A stretch of 64,000 bases of DNA, from contig NC_060234.1 of assembly GCF_021155775.2 (NCBI RefSeq), forward strand, positions 21,942,026-22,006,025, written 5' to 3'. Each line of letters opens with the position of its first letter. Position 1 is the stretch's first letter. Made by a program: the position numbers and the translations under genes. This DNA comes from Neodiprion pinetum. Its lineage: Eukaryota; Arthropoda; Insecta; Hymenoptera; Diprionidae. The notes under the pieces were generated by a model. That model was given only the letters and a program-made list of their open reading frames with translations. It had not been told where the DNA came from and did not search any database. Positions 44,471 to 57,300 of the stretch are shown here, in pieces.

Positions 44471-47400
44471 ATACTCGTCCATTACACGTTTATTTTGCAA
44501 GAAATTAAATGAAAAATTAAAAGCTCACGAAGCTCGAGCGATCCAATTTATTGTTAATTATGCGTTAAGCTTAGCAGAAAGATGAAAAACTTCGTCAATA
44601 AAATTTCACGTGGGATAGATTTTTGGCTAAATTGTTATATAAGTTTTAAGAATTGATTAAGCATGTGATATAATTACGCAATTAATTCTCAGAACTTGTG
44701 AGCGAAAAATTGAATATATTTTATTGTTGCAGAGTCGAAAGTATACGGATAGAAGAAAAAAAAAATAACGAGTTCAACAAGGCGAATGCATGATTTTGGC
44801 CTGGAATTTTTTTTTTAATAACTTTTAAGGTTAGCACTCTGAAAGAAAAATTGACCTCTTCACGTTATGTCAAGTCATCTCAAATGTTGTTATCTCTCTA
44901 ACATATGTATTATATACATAATATTTGTAATTCTGCAATTAATTTAATTTCGAGAGAGTCAAATTTTACAAAGAATATCTTTTGAAAATCAACACAATGA
45001 TTCTGGGACCACTGTACAAACCTTACAATCAATCTTTAATTCAAAATCCTTTTTCTTTATAACTAAAAAAAATCATGCATACGGTCAAATTTGAGAATAT
45101 ACTTAAAAGATAATTCCTTTCATCTGTTTGAATATCTGAATTTATTTCAATTAACGTCTATTTATAAAAAGAATTTTTATGGTTCCCTCCGTCTGCGTGA
45201 ATCAAACGAGTACGTTCAGAGATATGAAAAGAAAAGAGATTCAGCATCAAACTGACGTTTGGTACATGAGTGCGAGTGTCTTTCCTTGAAGTGTGATGAT
45301 TATAATTGTTGTATGGGTATAATTATAGAAAATTATAAAATGCGAAGAGTGGGTAAAGGAAGAGGGACGATGACTGTGACGAAGTCGGTTTTTTGGGGCG
45401 GCTACCGGTGCAAGTGACGAGTGAGAACTTCACTCGTAGTCTTCATTGATCTACGCAACACTCGGATTTCTATTCCTGACCCGTTTGTGCAGTATGCGAA
45501 CATGAAAATCTGCCGTTCTAAAACCTGAAATAAATTTAAAACGAAACAAGTATAAATATAAGTGAGGCTCTCGAGAGATATGAGACGTTCGTGTAACAAG
45601 CGACGGAGTGCCAATTTTAAACTTGCTTTACCGAACAAAACGCGCATCGATTGATTCATCCGTTGTCAAAAATGGTTTAGTCATAATACGTCGTATGCCA
45701 AATATAAGTTGAAAGAAATTTTGCTGTAAAATACATTCATAACAAATTCGAAAATTGGCATTTTACAGAATTTATCCGCAATTTTCTGCGATCTCTTAAT
45801 TCCAAACATTTCGACCACGAACACTTGCTGAGCGCAGAAGAAATCGCTTAAACATTTATAAATGAATTAGAAACTTTGTTTACTCACAATTAGATGAGAA
45901 AACTCTAAATAGGTTTCGTTCTCTTAGCTGTATGTGTAAATAAATGTCATTATACAAGGTAAAAATAATCTACATGTGTTTTCAGAATTATACGGGGTGT
46001 GTACAACGAAGAATTTGTAGCCGGGAATTAATTGTGGAAGGAACTTGTTACACTCAATTTACGTTTATGAGTCCGACGAACGAATGAATGACGAATGAAT
46101 AAATAAATGAATGAGAGAAACTGATCTCTCCGTGCGTAAGTTTAGCGCGTGCTGCACGATTAAGGCGCCGTGAAGTTGTAACGCAGGTATGTATACCGAT
46201 CAGAATATATGGTCACACTACGTATATTGTATATGTATATATTTATACAGCAGTTCAGCTTACGGTCACTTGGACCTCTGGCATTGTTTTGGATCATATT
46301 TTAATAATTACGTGCGCGTTTTCACGCTATAATTATAGGTATATCTGACAGGTATACATATACGATTATTCATACGGTTGTGCATAAATAAATACTTGGT
46401 TATCGATCAATAATTACAGTACTAGGAAATAACGGGATTAAAAACAATTAAATCTGGTTGAACTTAAAAAAATTTCTAATCTTTACGATTTGTCACTCGC
46501 AGAAGTTCCGAGATTCGTTTAAAATAATTAGATGAATATAAATAAAGGTGGGAGGGAAAATTGGTGGAAGAAGAAGAAGAAGAAGGACTTGAATGATTCT
46601 TCAATCATTTGAGACGGTCGAATTATTTATATGGTATGTCAAATTTTTAACGCAATTGAAAGTCTGGTTGGAGTTCCAAAAGTTTCGGCAGCAATGCAGC
46701 TGCAGCTTAATAAAGAAAGATTTCCATAATACTGCACCACTTGAGGTTAAATTTGCCCTGAATTTTCGGTTGTTTGGAAGTTAGGGATGACGATGGGATA
46801 TTAATAATTTCATTCGGAACGATCATTGGTTTTAGCAACATTTCACATTAGACAGTTCAGATTTATAAAATTTCCAAGGCTAATTGGAAATTGACGTGCA
46901 AATAAAGTTTTGGGTGAGCAAAATTTGGGCAGTGCGCGGTCAAAATGTAGAATGTCTGGACAATACAAAGCTTACAATACCGAGTTTTCATATAGATGCG
47001 AGAATCTTATTCATACAGTTTGAAAATGTTGGAAGTTAAAAAATAAAGAAATCGAAATATGGAAATTGGTAAAAGTGTGAAAGCCAAAATATGGAATCAT
47101 TATAATTTCTATATTTCTTTACATCTTCAAATGATCGATATATTCATTTATTGAGTTATACCTTCAGCGAAAGCGTCGAACCAACAAAATTTCTATTTGT
47201 ACCGGTATTTCTAGATACCTACAATAGAGAATTTCCATATTTTGGATTTCTATATTTTCACTTTTAGCGAAATTATTTAACCATGAATATATTATTTTTT
47301 TCCCTACAATTTTACATCTATAATTCCGACGATTCCATATCTCAAATTTGTATATTTTTACCTTCTTATGTGTTCACTTTCTACATTTTCAAATTCTGCG

Positions 47401-48266
47401 AATATCATATTCTCGAGTTTTCGAACTTCCGGTCCTTATTGTCTATCATTGCCTAGCCATTCTACTTTATGACTAGGATTAAAAAATTTTGAAAAATTGC
47501 ATGGGAACCATTTACCCAAAGTGATTTTAAAAATCCAAGCGCATCGGGGTTCACGAATGCAGACATCGAGGCGTTACGATATGCAAGGGATCGGGTTCAT
47601 CCCGGAGGCAAACTGGACATACTTGCCCAGGTATGTTGTATCATTCATGGTGGCCGATTCGAGTATTATCATGCAGTACATGTGTGGAAGTGCGGAAAAG
47701 GCTGGGGAAAGGGGGCGGGTTGGATATCGCTTTGGTACCCGCTGCACACATGTTATCGCAATTAGATGAAAACAAGGTGTTGGCTGACCGATAGCTTTGC
47801 AGTTGACACTATATGTAGCCAGTTTCCGGTGTTTGTTGCTACACGCGGCATATACTTATACATACGTGTAAATCCGCTCGAGCTCGTTTGTATATTTTCC
47901 ATCAATTTCAACCGGATTCTAGATACCTGCAGTCATACTATGGGAGCTTTTATAAAAATATCCGCTTTATAATATCCACGATGACGTCATTATTTTATTT
48001 CCGTGTACGGTAGATGATAGGAGCTTTAACATTTGCATTTTTAGATGATTTGTGAATTGAGACTTTGCTAGTTTTATTCTCAAATAATAGAGACTCGGCA
48101 TTTTACAATACTTGAAAATCAATCGGTATCATACTTGGATCGAGTTATAAAATTTGGAGATTTTCGTGATATACCATTGACAGCGTTTCAATTTACTGAT
48201 CCACTGTAAAAAATTAACCAGTCATGTGACACAAATTATTTCCAACAGTGAACTCACGTCTGCATA
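44471..48266. other. AT-rich intergenic DNA
   Basis: No gene supported. It holds (GAA)n at 46568-46585 and a degenerate inverted repeat at about 46980-47440. Confidence 0.5.
46980..47440. repeat. Degenerate long inverted repeat
   Basis: GCGAGAATCTTATTC, TTTGAAAATGTTGGAAGT and AAATATGGAAAT on the left recur inverted on the right as ACTTTCTACATTTTCAAA and GAATATCATATTCTCGA. This suggests an old palindromic element of about 450 bp. Ends not defined. Confidence 0.45.
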
Positions 48267-48586
48267 TACAGAGTGAACTGCTAACGATAGAATGGTCCGT
48301 TGTCTGCTACAGTTTAATGCGCATGCGCTAAAATCCGAGAGCGGTTGTTTGCCAGGGTGACCAACCGTCAGAAATTTACACGATAGTTTGACGCGACGTA
48401 TGTAACCTCAAAAATTATGACAGCTGTCGGTGTGGAACACAACTGCCAGCGATAACTGTCAAAATTTTAGAGGTAACCTGCATGACGGTTGGTCACCCTG
48501 GCAAACAACCGCTTTCGAATTGTAGCGCATGCGCATTAAACTCTGGTAGAAAACTGACCATTCTATGGTTAACAATTCACACTGTA
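48267..48586. mobile_element. MITE family CAGAGTGAA, copy 3 (full length)
   Basis: The left end is TATA followed by CAGAGTGAACTGCTAACGAT. The right end is ATGGTTAACAATTCACACTG followed by TATA. Internal arms contain AATGCGCATGCGCT, TTGCCAGGGTGACCAACCGTC and their inverted copies. About 320 bp, flanked by TA, no ORF. This is the best-preserved long form of the family. Confidence 0.88.
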
Positions 48587-48587
48587 T

Positions 48588-49240
48588 ATTATGGTGGGTT
48601 TTTGTTAGATTTTTTTTTTTTGTTTCCTACGTACCCTTCGAAAAGTTAGTTTTTAGTTTCAAATGAAACGTCGTGAAACCGGAACTCGGTAACAAAATTC
48701 TAAAAAGTGCCTCATTCGGTTTGAATTTTTCAAACACTCTATCCGAAATATATCGAAAACTATTCAAGTTAGGGAGCTGTTCTTGGTTTCATTTTGTTGA
48801 TCATCCAATTTTCTTTGACAAATTTCGTGACTGCTACGTGACATTATTTGTATTAGCTTAGAACACGGGTGAGATAAAAATGTATAAAGTAATAAGCATC
48901 TCCATTCATTTATTCAATTCAGTCAACGTTAAACGTTCGCATCGAATACAAAACGAAAATTTAAGCGTATAGTTGTCTCGATCTTTTTTGTCGAAAATTT
49001 GATCATCTGTTGATGAAACCAAAAACAGCTTCCCAGCTTGTATAGTTTTCGAGATATTTCGGTTGGAGTGTTTGAAAAATTCAAACCGGATGAGGCACCT
49101 TTTATTATTATGCTACCGAGTACTGATTTCGCGAGGCTTCGTTTGAGACTAAAAACTAGCTTTTCGAAGGGTAAGAAAACGTGAGAGAAAAAAAAAAAAA
49201 AAAAAAAAAAACAAAAGTCAAAGGAAACCACCCTACTGTA
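48588..49240. mobile_element. Foldback element, about 650 bp, abutting MITE copy 3
   Basis: The left arm (about 48588-48840) and right arm (about 48985-49240) are inverted copies. Shared blocks include CCTTCGAAAAG, TGCCTCATTCGGTTTGAATT and GAAAACTATTCAAG...GGGAGCTGTT, with some mismatches. The right end, inverted, reads CAGTAGGGTGGTTTCC. Long A/T runs occur near both ends. No coding capacity. Its left end directly follows the right end of the MITE at 48586. Confidence 0.8.
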
Positions 49241-50500
49241 TATATTTCCCAACGATTTACATTGTAAAAGTATCTCTCCACGAATAGTATCTGAAATGAA
49301 ACAATCGTGTTTAATCGTGAAGCAGAAACAAAGATGGAATAAAAAAAGGTACAATTATTTTATAGAATCAACGAACATCGATTTAGAAATTGCTAACGTA
49401 ATTTCTTGCACGGTAGATATACCAAGCTGTTTAAACTACGCGTGTAAAAATATCATGACACAAGTAAACTGACGGAACACAGTAAAAACGAGTTCGTAAG
49501 AATCTACTATTCAACGCAGAAATCACGGGATTGTACCATAAATTCTGAGATTGGAATTTCAGTGTCACGTTTCTTGCTATACAGGGAAGACGCTCGTTTT
49601 TTACGGTCTGCAGCGGGTCTTCTGAATGCTACAGCAGTTGCATGCATCTTGACACACGAACTTTAGTAGAGGAAAGCTCTTACTGTTCGTTTGCTTTTTT
49701 CTCATGTTTTTTTCACCATCATTTACGTGATATATTCAAATCATCGAGTTCCGTATTCTCTTTAAATTTCAAAGTTGAATATCTTCTATGTATGAACTGT
49801 GAAAATGAATGTGAAAGTCTCACTTTGCAGGCACGTTACACGAATTGCAGACTTGCACTGCTAATCGAATGATCAAGTAATTGAAAAAATTAAATTTGCG
49901 TTTCGGTTCTGTGACTAGCAATTTATTAATTCTAGTTTCCATTCCGATGATCTGCTTATCTGAAGACATAAGTGTTGTAGCTACATGCAGTCACCAGTCA
50001 CTGCAGCGATATGTTTTTGCCTGCTGCACAGCTTGTCATCCAGGTATAAAGCGAGAGCTACAGCATTTCGTCAATAGCATCGTTCAAGAACCTGTAGCGC
50101 CTGTCGCACATGTTTTTACCACTTTCAGAAAATTTTGCCGCCAGGGCGCTTCCCAATTGTTACAGATGCGTTTGAGGATCTACAATAACAGGAATAAAAC
50201 ATTAAAACATTAAAAATAATTATAATTACTAGTATCTTCAACAGAAAAATCAGATCCTGGTTGCAGGATTGTTATTTAATCATAAAACATGCAATATATA
50301 TATATATATATATTAGATTTTCAATATCTTTATGATAGTACAGTTCTTACTGTTCATTACTTGACTGATGGTTTGAATTAATTTCGTTTCATTTACGATT
50401 CCGGAGATTATTTATCGATTTGCTCGACATTGTTTTGATTTTGCAAGCACATCTTGGCTCTTGTGGAGGCTGTTAGAAGCTTTCGCCTTCCGGACCGTTA
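49241..50500. other. Intergenic before the Penelope relic
   Basis: AT-rich. A 110-codon plus frame at 49881-50213 starts with an alternative codon and has no recognised product. An (AT)n run sits at about 50296-50314. The 5' part of the retroelement may extend into this stretch but is not recognisable. Confidence 0.45.
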
Positions 50501-50504
50501 AATT

Positions 50505-51440
50505 TTGATTTCATTGAACGTGGTCGCCTTGTTCACTAACGTACCCAAAAGTTTGGCCATTATTAAAGCCTTGAAAAACCGTCGGTCAGATTTGGAAAGA
50601 AATATTTCTTTCCCATTAACGGAGTTTATTACTGCGGTTAATATTTGCTTCGATGCAGCCAGATATAAGTTCAATAACGCCACTTATACGCAAAGATTTG
50701 GTTCACCGATAGGTTCACCTTTGTCTCTGATCCTGTCAGACCTGGCCATGGATAATCTTGCGTGTCATTGTATTCGTCGTTTGGGGTTTAAATTTTTCTT
50801 TCATTATAGATACTATATAGATGTTACAGATTTCCTTCAACAAAGTAGACGAAATGCTGAGCATGTTCAACAGTTGCTACCTTAGGCTATAATTTACGTT
50901 GGAAGAAGATTTAGAAAACAAGATCATCTTTTTGGATGTGTCGATCATGAACGTGCAGTCTAGGATTAAAATGGATTGGTCCCATAAAAACACTTGGTCT
51001 CGAAGGTATTTGAACTTTCATTCTCATCACCCCATGTCTAATTTAGTTAATCCAGGGATTAAACTTGCCAATCCTGAATTTCGGGTGAAAAATTTAGCGC
51101 TCATTGTTGATACACTACGTTTGAGTGAATATTCGCCGTGGTTTCTGAGGAAACACATCAACTCCAGCGTTGGTAAAATTAGGTTTCTTGAGGATAACAA
51201 TAATACAATGAGGTAGAAGATCTCAACTTGGAATCCAAAAAGTTCAACTCGATCCCTTACGTAGTTGGTCATTTTGAGTCATTACATACAATGTTAAAAA
51301 AATACGGGGTACGGTTTGTCGGTAAAAACGCATGCGAGCTCGGAAACCTATTCGATTTTGAAAAAGACAGCTCACCAATAGATCGATATTCGAATGCTAT
51401 TCACTGGATTCCTTCTCTGGATTGCAATATTCACTTTACA
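50505..51440 (+). pseudogene. Penelope-like retroelement reverse transcriptase relic
   Basis: Three plus-strand fragments in different frames follow the order of a Penelope-like RT. The first (50505-50885) has NVVALFTNVPKS, then RFGSPIGSPLSLILSDLAM (RT motif B region) and HYRYYIDVTD where YVDD-type catalytic residues are expected. The second (about 50899-51216) has IIFLDVSI and RRYLNFHSHHP. The third (about 51228-51440) has NSIPYVVGHFES and KDSSPIDRYSN. Stops and frame shifts separate them, and the catalytic motif is altered (YIDV). The copy is dead, 5' truncated, and the GIY-YIG endonuclease end is not clear. Penelope elements are non-LTR-type retroelements common in insects. Confidence 0.75.
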
Positions 51441-52440
51441 TTTATGTTGTTTGTTAGTAAATATGAAACAAATTTTTGTAATTTTAACATTTAAATTGTC
51501 ACATCAACATACAATTTGTAATTTGTACTTTTTCTTTCAGTGAGTAATACATTAAAAAATGGTTAAACCAACCCAAAAGTATATTAGTTGACTTGCTGGA
51601 AATTTTTTTTCTAACCGTGAGTGGTTAGGTGCATATCGGCCAAACTTGTAGACATTTACAGGTTCGAATGAAGTAACACAAAAATAATATCTTTGCAAGT
51701 GATGATCGGTACAATGCCTTGAGGCAATATATGATTAATACCGATTATTTATTTAATCATACCGAGGTCAAAATCTTGAAACAATAGTCGAAATACCGGA
51801 AAAGGTTAGTCTTGGGAACGTGTAAAAAAGTTAGCCATTCAAAATCCGTCAATTTAAGACAAGATGATGAGAGACTCGGCGACTTCTATAAATCATTAAT
51901 AATGATTGAGTAAAGTTATCGATCTATTCCTGATTGGTCGATAATCGTTCTCCCCCATCTCCTGGTTTCTCTGTGTCAACATCTTTCTTGTTGGGAGGTT
52001 TGGAGAATGACGGAAAAAAAAGATTGTCTTGAGTTTAACGTGTAAATTAGCTGTGGTAGATTCGAATCGCGGTGTTTTTAGCACGATGCAGTTCCTCTAT
52101 AACTTTTTCCCTCTTTTTGTTCTTCAATTTTCGGTCAATACGATAAGTCAAGGTTGCATTTTGCAACTAAATTTTATTGGGAGTACCCTCGCCTTGGGCT
52201 GAAACGTGACGATAATTCCGTTGTCTTCACTGGACCTACTTCCAAAAATCCGTGGAGTGAGAAGGTGACGCATTATCGATAAAACATCGAATTAAATTAG
52301 AGCACAGGTACAATAAAGAAATTACAATTAAATGAGAATGTGAAAACATAAAATGAAAAGAAAAAATAAGAAAATACGTAACGAAATTTCGTAATTGTTA
52401 GGAAATCGAGGAAGGCGGACAGGTGAGAATTTGATGTCGG
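51441..52440. other. Intergenic, nothing recognised
   Basis: AT-rich, no supportable gene; possibly includes the remaining 3' part of the Penelope-like element. Confidence 0.5.
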
Positions 52441-54009
52441 CGGGCATAGATGGATATTTCTCGCCAGAGTGGAGGTATCAACGCTGCTAGTCCTCCAGAC
52501 CGTGGAGGGTGGTTTGGACAAGGGGTTGGCCGCCCCCGTTCGTCAGCCAATGAGAAAAGCGGAAATCCCGCCTCGCGACCAATGGGAACGGCGGCCTGCC
52601 GGGTGAGCCAAATAAACGGCGAGAAAAAAAAAAGGCGAGAAAAAGAGAGAGAGAGAGAGAGAGAGAGAGTGATCCGGTGGCAGGGAGGGGGGAGGGAACA
52701 AGAGAGGTAGAAAAAAATGAGAGAGTGGAGAGACGGAGACCGGTGAGAAAAAGAAAGAGGGAGAACGAGAGAAGAGGGAGAGAGAAACTGGTGCCTACGC
52801 GCTTCTCTCTAATACCTACATTGCATTACGACGCGACGGCGGCGTTTCGTTGGGTTCGTAGTGTTCAGTTACTAACTTGGTGACTCGGGTCACTCGGCTC
52901 AGTGCGCTTCGATGCCCTATAAGCCCTCCGCAAATCTCCGGACAAATGCCTCTCATGCATAATAAACCGTTGGCATGGATTGGCGATAAATCGGTGATTT
53001 AAACTTTGTCGGTTTTATCGATAACTCTTGTGAGGAGGAGGATAATTCACTATGAACGCCGATAAAACGGCTACTAACCAAACGTTGACGGATGGATGGG
53101 AGCCAATAGTGTGTGCACTTTGTGCTTACGACAGTACATCACCTGCGGTGTAACTAAAAACCAAATACGCAATACCGTGTTGTGGCGGTGGAATATTTTT
53201 AATGCGCGTAAACTTTTGTATCGAACAGATCGAACACTTCGAGCGTGGATCGCGAGTTTCGGAGGGAATCCGGCAGTTCTGTAATCGCGTTGTGTTAGTT
53301 ACAGTGGCCGGCTGAAGGAATTGACAAAAACGTTCGAGAATGATTCGGATTTTTATTTTTGTTAATAGATAAGTGGAGATATGAATATAACGAATGTGCG
53401 AGAGTATCAAGAAAATGACGGGGAACATCGTGCAGGAGAAGATCACAACCGAACAGAGACTTGTTAGCGGTAATGTAACCTGTGGTTTTGTTGGTGGTGC
53501 GATAAATGCGTTTTCTCAGAATAGCAATTTTTCACATGTCGAATGAATCAGTTGCTCCGTTGCGCACATTGAACAAGATTCGATCACCGATGCGCCGATT
53601 GTCAAACTATAATTACAGTTTTCTGCAGAGTTCCCCTAATTCTCCTAATATTTAAACGGTAAGTGCATTGCGGCGCGGTGATAAAGAAAGAAGGAAATAA
53701 AGCGTCGATTACTACGGAAACTGTGACGAACCAATCAACAAAAGTCAAGTGTGCGTGTCAGTGTATTTAGTAAAATCAATTTTGGTCCTTGGATTCGAAC
53801 AGAAAATAGGATTCCTCGACAAAGAAGTCGGGCTCTCTCCTCGCCCGAAATTATAAGAATAAACAAAGATTCAACAAATTTGAATTTGCGCGTGAAAAAA
53901 CACGATGTTGGGGTGAAGGGAGTCCCGTGAAACCCGGCGAATGGTTGTTGGGCTGGGTGAGTGGTGCTCAGTGAAAAAGGGAGCGAAATTCCAGGAGCGA
54001 GTAGCCAGG
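52441..54009 (+). promoter_or_regulatory. Six4: Six4 promoter and 5' UTR region
   Basis: GC content rises from about 52450. A polypurine (GA)n tract spans about 52630-52790, and a balanced, stop-rich leader then continues to the Six4 start. Inverted CCAAT boxes (ATTGG) occur upstream, for example CCAATGAG and CCAATGGG near 52549-52581. Transcription probably starts between about 52800 and 53900. An in-frame upstream ATG lies at 53941. Confidence 0.5.
52642..52670 (+). repeat. (GA)n microsatellite in a polypurine tract
   Basis: About 13 uninterrupted GA units, inside a longer purine-rich stretch to about 52790. GA repeats upstream of insect developmental genes can bind GAGA factor or form H-DNA (inference). 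Confidence 0.95.
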
Positions 54010-54365
54010 ATGTCTGATAGCTCGGATCACTTGTCCTCGCCCAGCAGCGAATGCAACAACCAGATGGGCTCTTTGCACCGCGGTGTCGTCGGATCCTCGG
54101 TTGGGAGTTCATCCTACAACGGGTCATCGGCGATGACCGGATTGCCCCTTCATCACCATCCCCATCCTCATCCGCAGACAATGACGCCGACGAATGGCAG
54201 TCCCCAGTATCCCCAGGAATTAATGTCCTGCGGTGCTTCCAGTAACGTAAACGGATCCGCTACTGGACTCGCCGTTCCTAGTAACGCGAACAATTTTAGT
54301 CCAGAACAGATATCTTGCATGTGCGAAGCCCTCTCGCAGAGCCACGACATCGATAGCCTGACAAG
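54010..54365 (+). CDS. Six4: Six4 coding exon 1
   Basis: This exon encodes MSDSSDHLSSPSSECNN to the start of the SIX domain (EQISCMCEALSQSHDIDSLT). It ends two bases into an Arg codon before donor GTTAGT. Frame read-through past this donor gives no SIX similarity. Confidence 0.9.
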
Positions 54366-57300
54366 GTTAGTCTCTCTTCATTTTTGGAACGGGGGTTCCG
54401 ATTTTAAAATTCACTATGAAATTATTAAGGCCACTTCGACGTCCCTTTCGCTTCAGAATTTGGGTGAAAGGCTTGGACTGTCGTCGTTTCAAACCGTAGC
54501 TTCGCTTTGTCACGAGCGCGATCCGTCGCTTGAAAATTTTCACCTTTGCGAATTCGGTTGTTCATTCAGTGTTTCATGTGAAAACAACGTTTCGCTACTC
54601 AGATTCGCAGGAAAAAAACTGCGCTGCTTTTGAAAACGGTTCCTCACGGTCTTTCGATGATACTTCGAGTCCAGTCCGTAATCTATACGCGTGTAACTGG
54701 TTATGGTTTTTCAAAATTCATCACGTCTCTGCAGTGACGTTGCTTATTGCTATTTACAACGTTTAGGGAAGTAATCCGCACTGGATTCATTGTAAGTTAG
54801 ATTGAACAAGTTCGCAGATTCTTCCTAGATCCTGCACTCCTCATGTTTATAATAATGATACGTAGGCAAGCATTATAGGAAACACCACGGTTGTGTACAC
54901 AAATTGTTTTTCTTTAAGAATTTTTTGAGATTTGTTCAAGTTTCTTTGGCTTCATTTCAGAAACGCAACGACCGGTACGTATTTTCCACGTCTTGAATGA
55001 TAAAATGATCTGTTTGTCAACTATTGTGAAAATACTATGATTCACGGAAAGAATATTCATTGAACAACAATCTGGCTGTGCCAAAATCTTGAAGGAATAA
55101 AACGACGTTTAGATTCTTCAAAAAAGAAACTTTCCAAATTGGTTAATGTTTCAATAAACAAATAATTTAAACATCGATATTTCGTCGATCAATTCCATTG
55201 GGCGGAGTTTCAAAATTTTCATCTTGAATACTGGAGCCGATCGTTGAAGAAGTATCTCACGTTTCATGCAATGTATCTATCGTGTGTTTTCTTTTATCGT
55301 AATTTATCGCGTTGGTTGAAACCAGGTGTTTTCCATCTAAAAGAAATCCTCTTCTTCAAAAGGTTTCTGTGGTCTCTACCACCTGGGGAGCTTCTCCGAG
55401 GTGGTGAAAGCGTGCTGATGGCTCGAGCAGCGGTTGCGTTTCACAGAGGCGCATACCACGAGCTCTACTCGATCCTGGAAGGGCATCCCTTCTCGCCACG
55501 ACGGCATCCTGAGCTCCAGCAGATGTGGTTCAAGGCGCATTACCGCGAGGCCGAGAAGATCCGGGGACGCCCTCTAGGCGCAGTCGACAAGTATCGGCTC
55601 AGGAAAAAGTACCCTTTGCCAAAGACGATCTGGGACGGCGAGGAGACCGTCTACTGCTTCAAGGAGCGCTCGAGGAACGCCCTGAAGGCCTGTTACCTCA
55701 GAAACCGCTATCCGACGCCCGACGAGAAGAAGAACCTCGCAAAAAAAACCGGACTCACTCTCACTCAGGTCTCCAATTGGTTCAAAAATCGTCGACAGAG
55801 GGATCGCACGCCGCAGGCTAGAACGTGAGTTTCACAAATTATGGTCATTACAATTAGGGCTTTTTACCGCCGGATCATCCGTCCGAATTGAAAGAGTCGG
55901 GAAAAGTGGAAAAACTGGCTTTAAATAATATCTGGTACTGTTATTGGCGCCAATGACGGTGAATACGAATGGAACGACACATCTTTTCTGAGTGATGGAA
56001 TTGGTTTGAAGGAAATTCGAGTAATACAAGCGAATTATAAAATATTCACAGTTTGAGAAAAGGTTTCGGACAATTTCGAACTCTGGTGTTTCTGATCCAA
56101 TTCTTATATTTTTCAACTCATTTTCAACGAATTGCCGTAAAACATTCAAGAAGTCTAATGTAATACAAGATAGTTATACAGTTGGAATATAATATAAGTC
56201 TGTTGTACTATATTTGCACTAATTTATTCTTATCTACTCTGGACGTAACTGTTTGGAAAACTTTGTCAGTTTATCTGTGCCGATCATTGTGGTGAACAAA
56301 ACAAGTCCAAAACCCCTTTAAGCATACCAAAGCACTCGAATTTAATCATTTTGAACATTCTAATCGTAAAATTGTGTTTCAAATTCTTGATGTCTTAGCT
56401 TGTGTTATTCGAATTTACTCAGAAGGAGAGTAGGGAGGCTTGACGTTGCGAATCGGGTTGTCCTTGCACGTGGTGAAAGGTAAAGACCCCCGCTTAAGAT
56501 ATCGCGATTTTAAATTTTTGGATTTTGGGGTGGTTTTGGGCTCGCGCTTAAAGTATGTAGAGGAGGGCTAGGTTTAGAGAAAACCCTTTTTTTAGATATC
56601 GCGCTTCTCCGAAATTCTTGCACTTTTTCACTGAAAAATAGCCTACCCGAAAGGGCTGGGATGAAAATAATTTTTTCCTACTGCCTCAACGGCTTAGAAA
56701 TTTGGAAAAAGGCTATTTTAGGGAATTTAAAATTTGAGATATCCTTAAATCCATCGGTGATTATGTTTTGTTCGACGAAACCAGATTTTTCGTAAACTCT
56801 GAGATGCGTGCAATTTTTTTAGTACTGAAAAATTTATGTTGAAATTCGTGAAAACTAATTTTTCTAACTTTCAAATGTTGATACATTTCATTGCTCTTTA
56901 TTTCTCTTGTTGCTATACAGTGAACACTCACACGGAACCGGAGGAATGTAAGCCAATATTAAATATTATCTCATCAAATTATTATTAGAAGAAGAGAGTA
57001 GTATTTCAATATTTAAAAGTTGAAAAAATTTGTTTTTACGAATATCAACATATATTTTGGGTAGTAAAAAGAATTACACACATCTTAAGTTTTACAGGCA
57101 CTTTTGTTACGTCGTACAAAACATAGCCACCGAAAGACTTAAGAATATCTCAATTTTGAAATTCCCAAAAATATCTTTTTTTCAAAATTTCAACGTTGTT
57201 GAGGAAGTAGGGAAAAAAATTATCAATCCAGGCCTATTCCGTAAGGTATTTTTTAGTGAAAAAGTGCAAGAATTTCTGAGAAGAGCGAATTCTAAACAAA

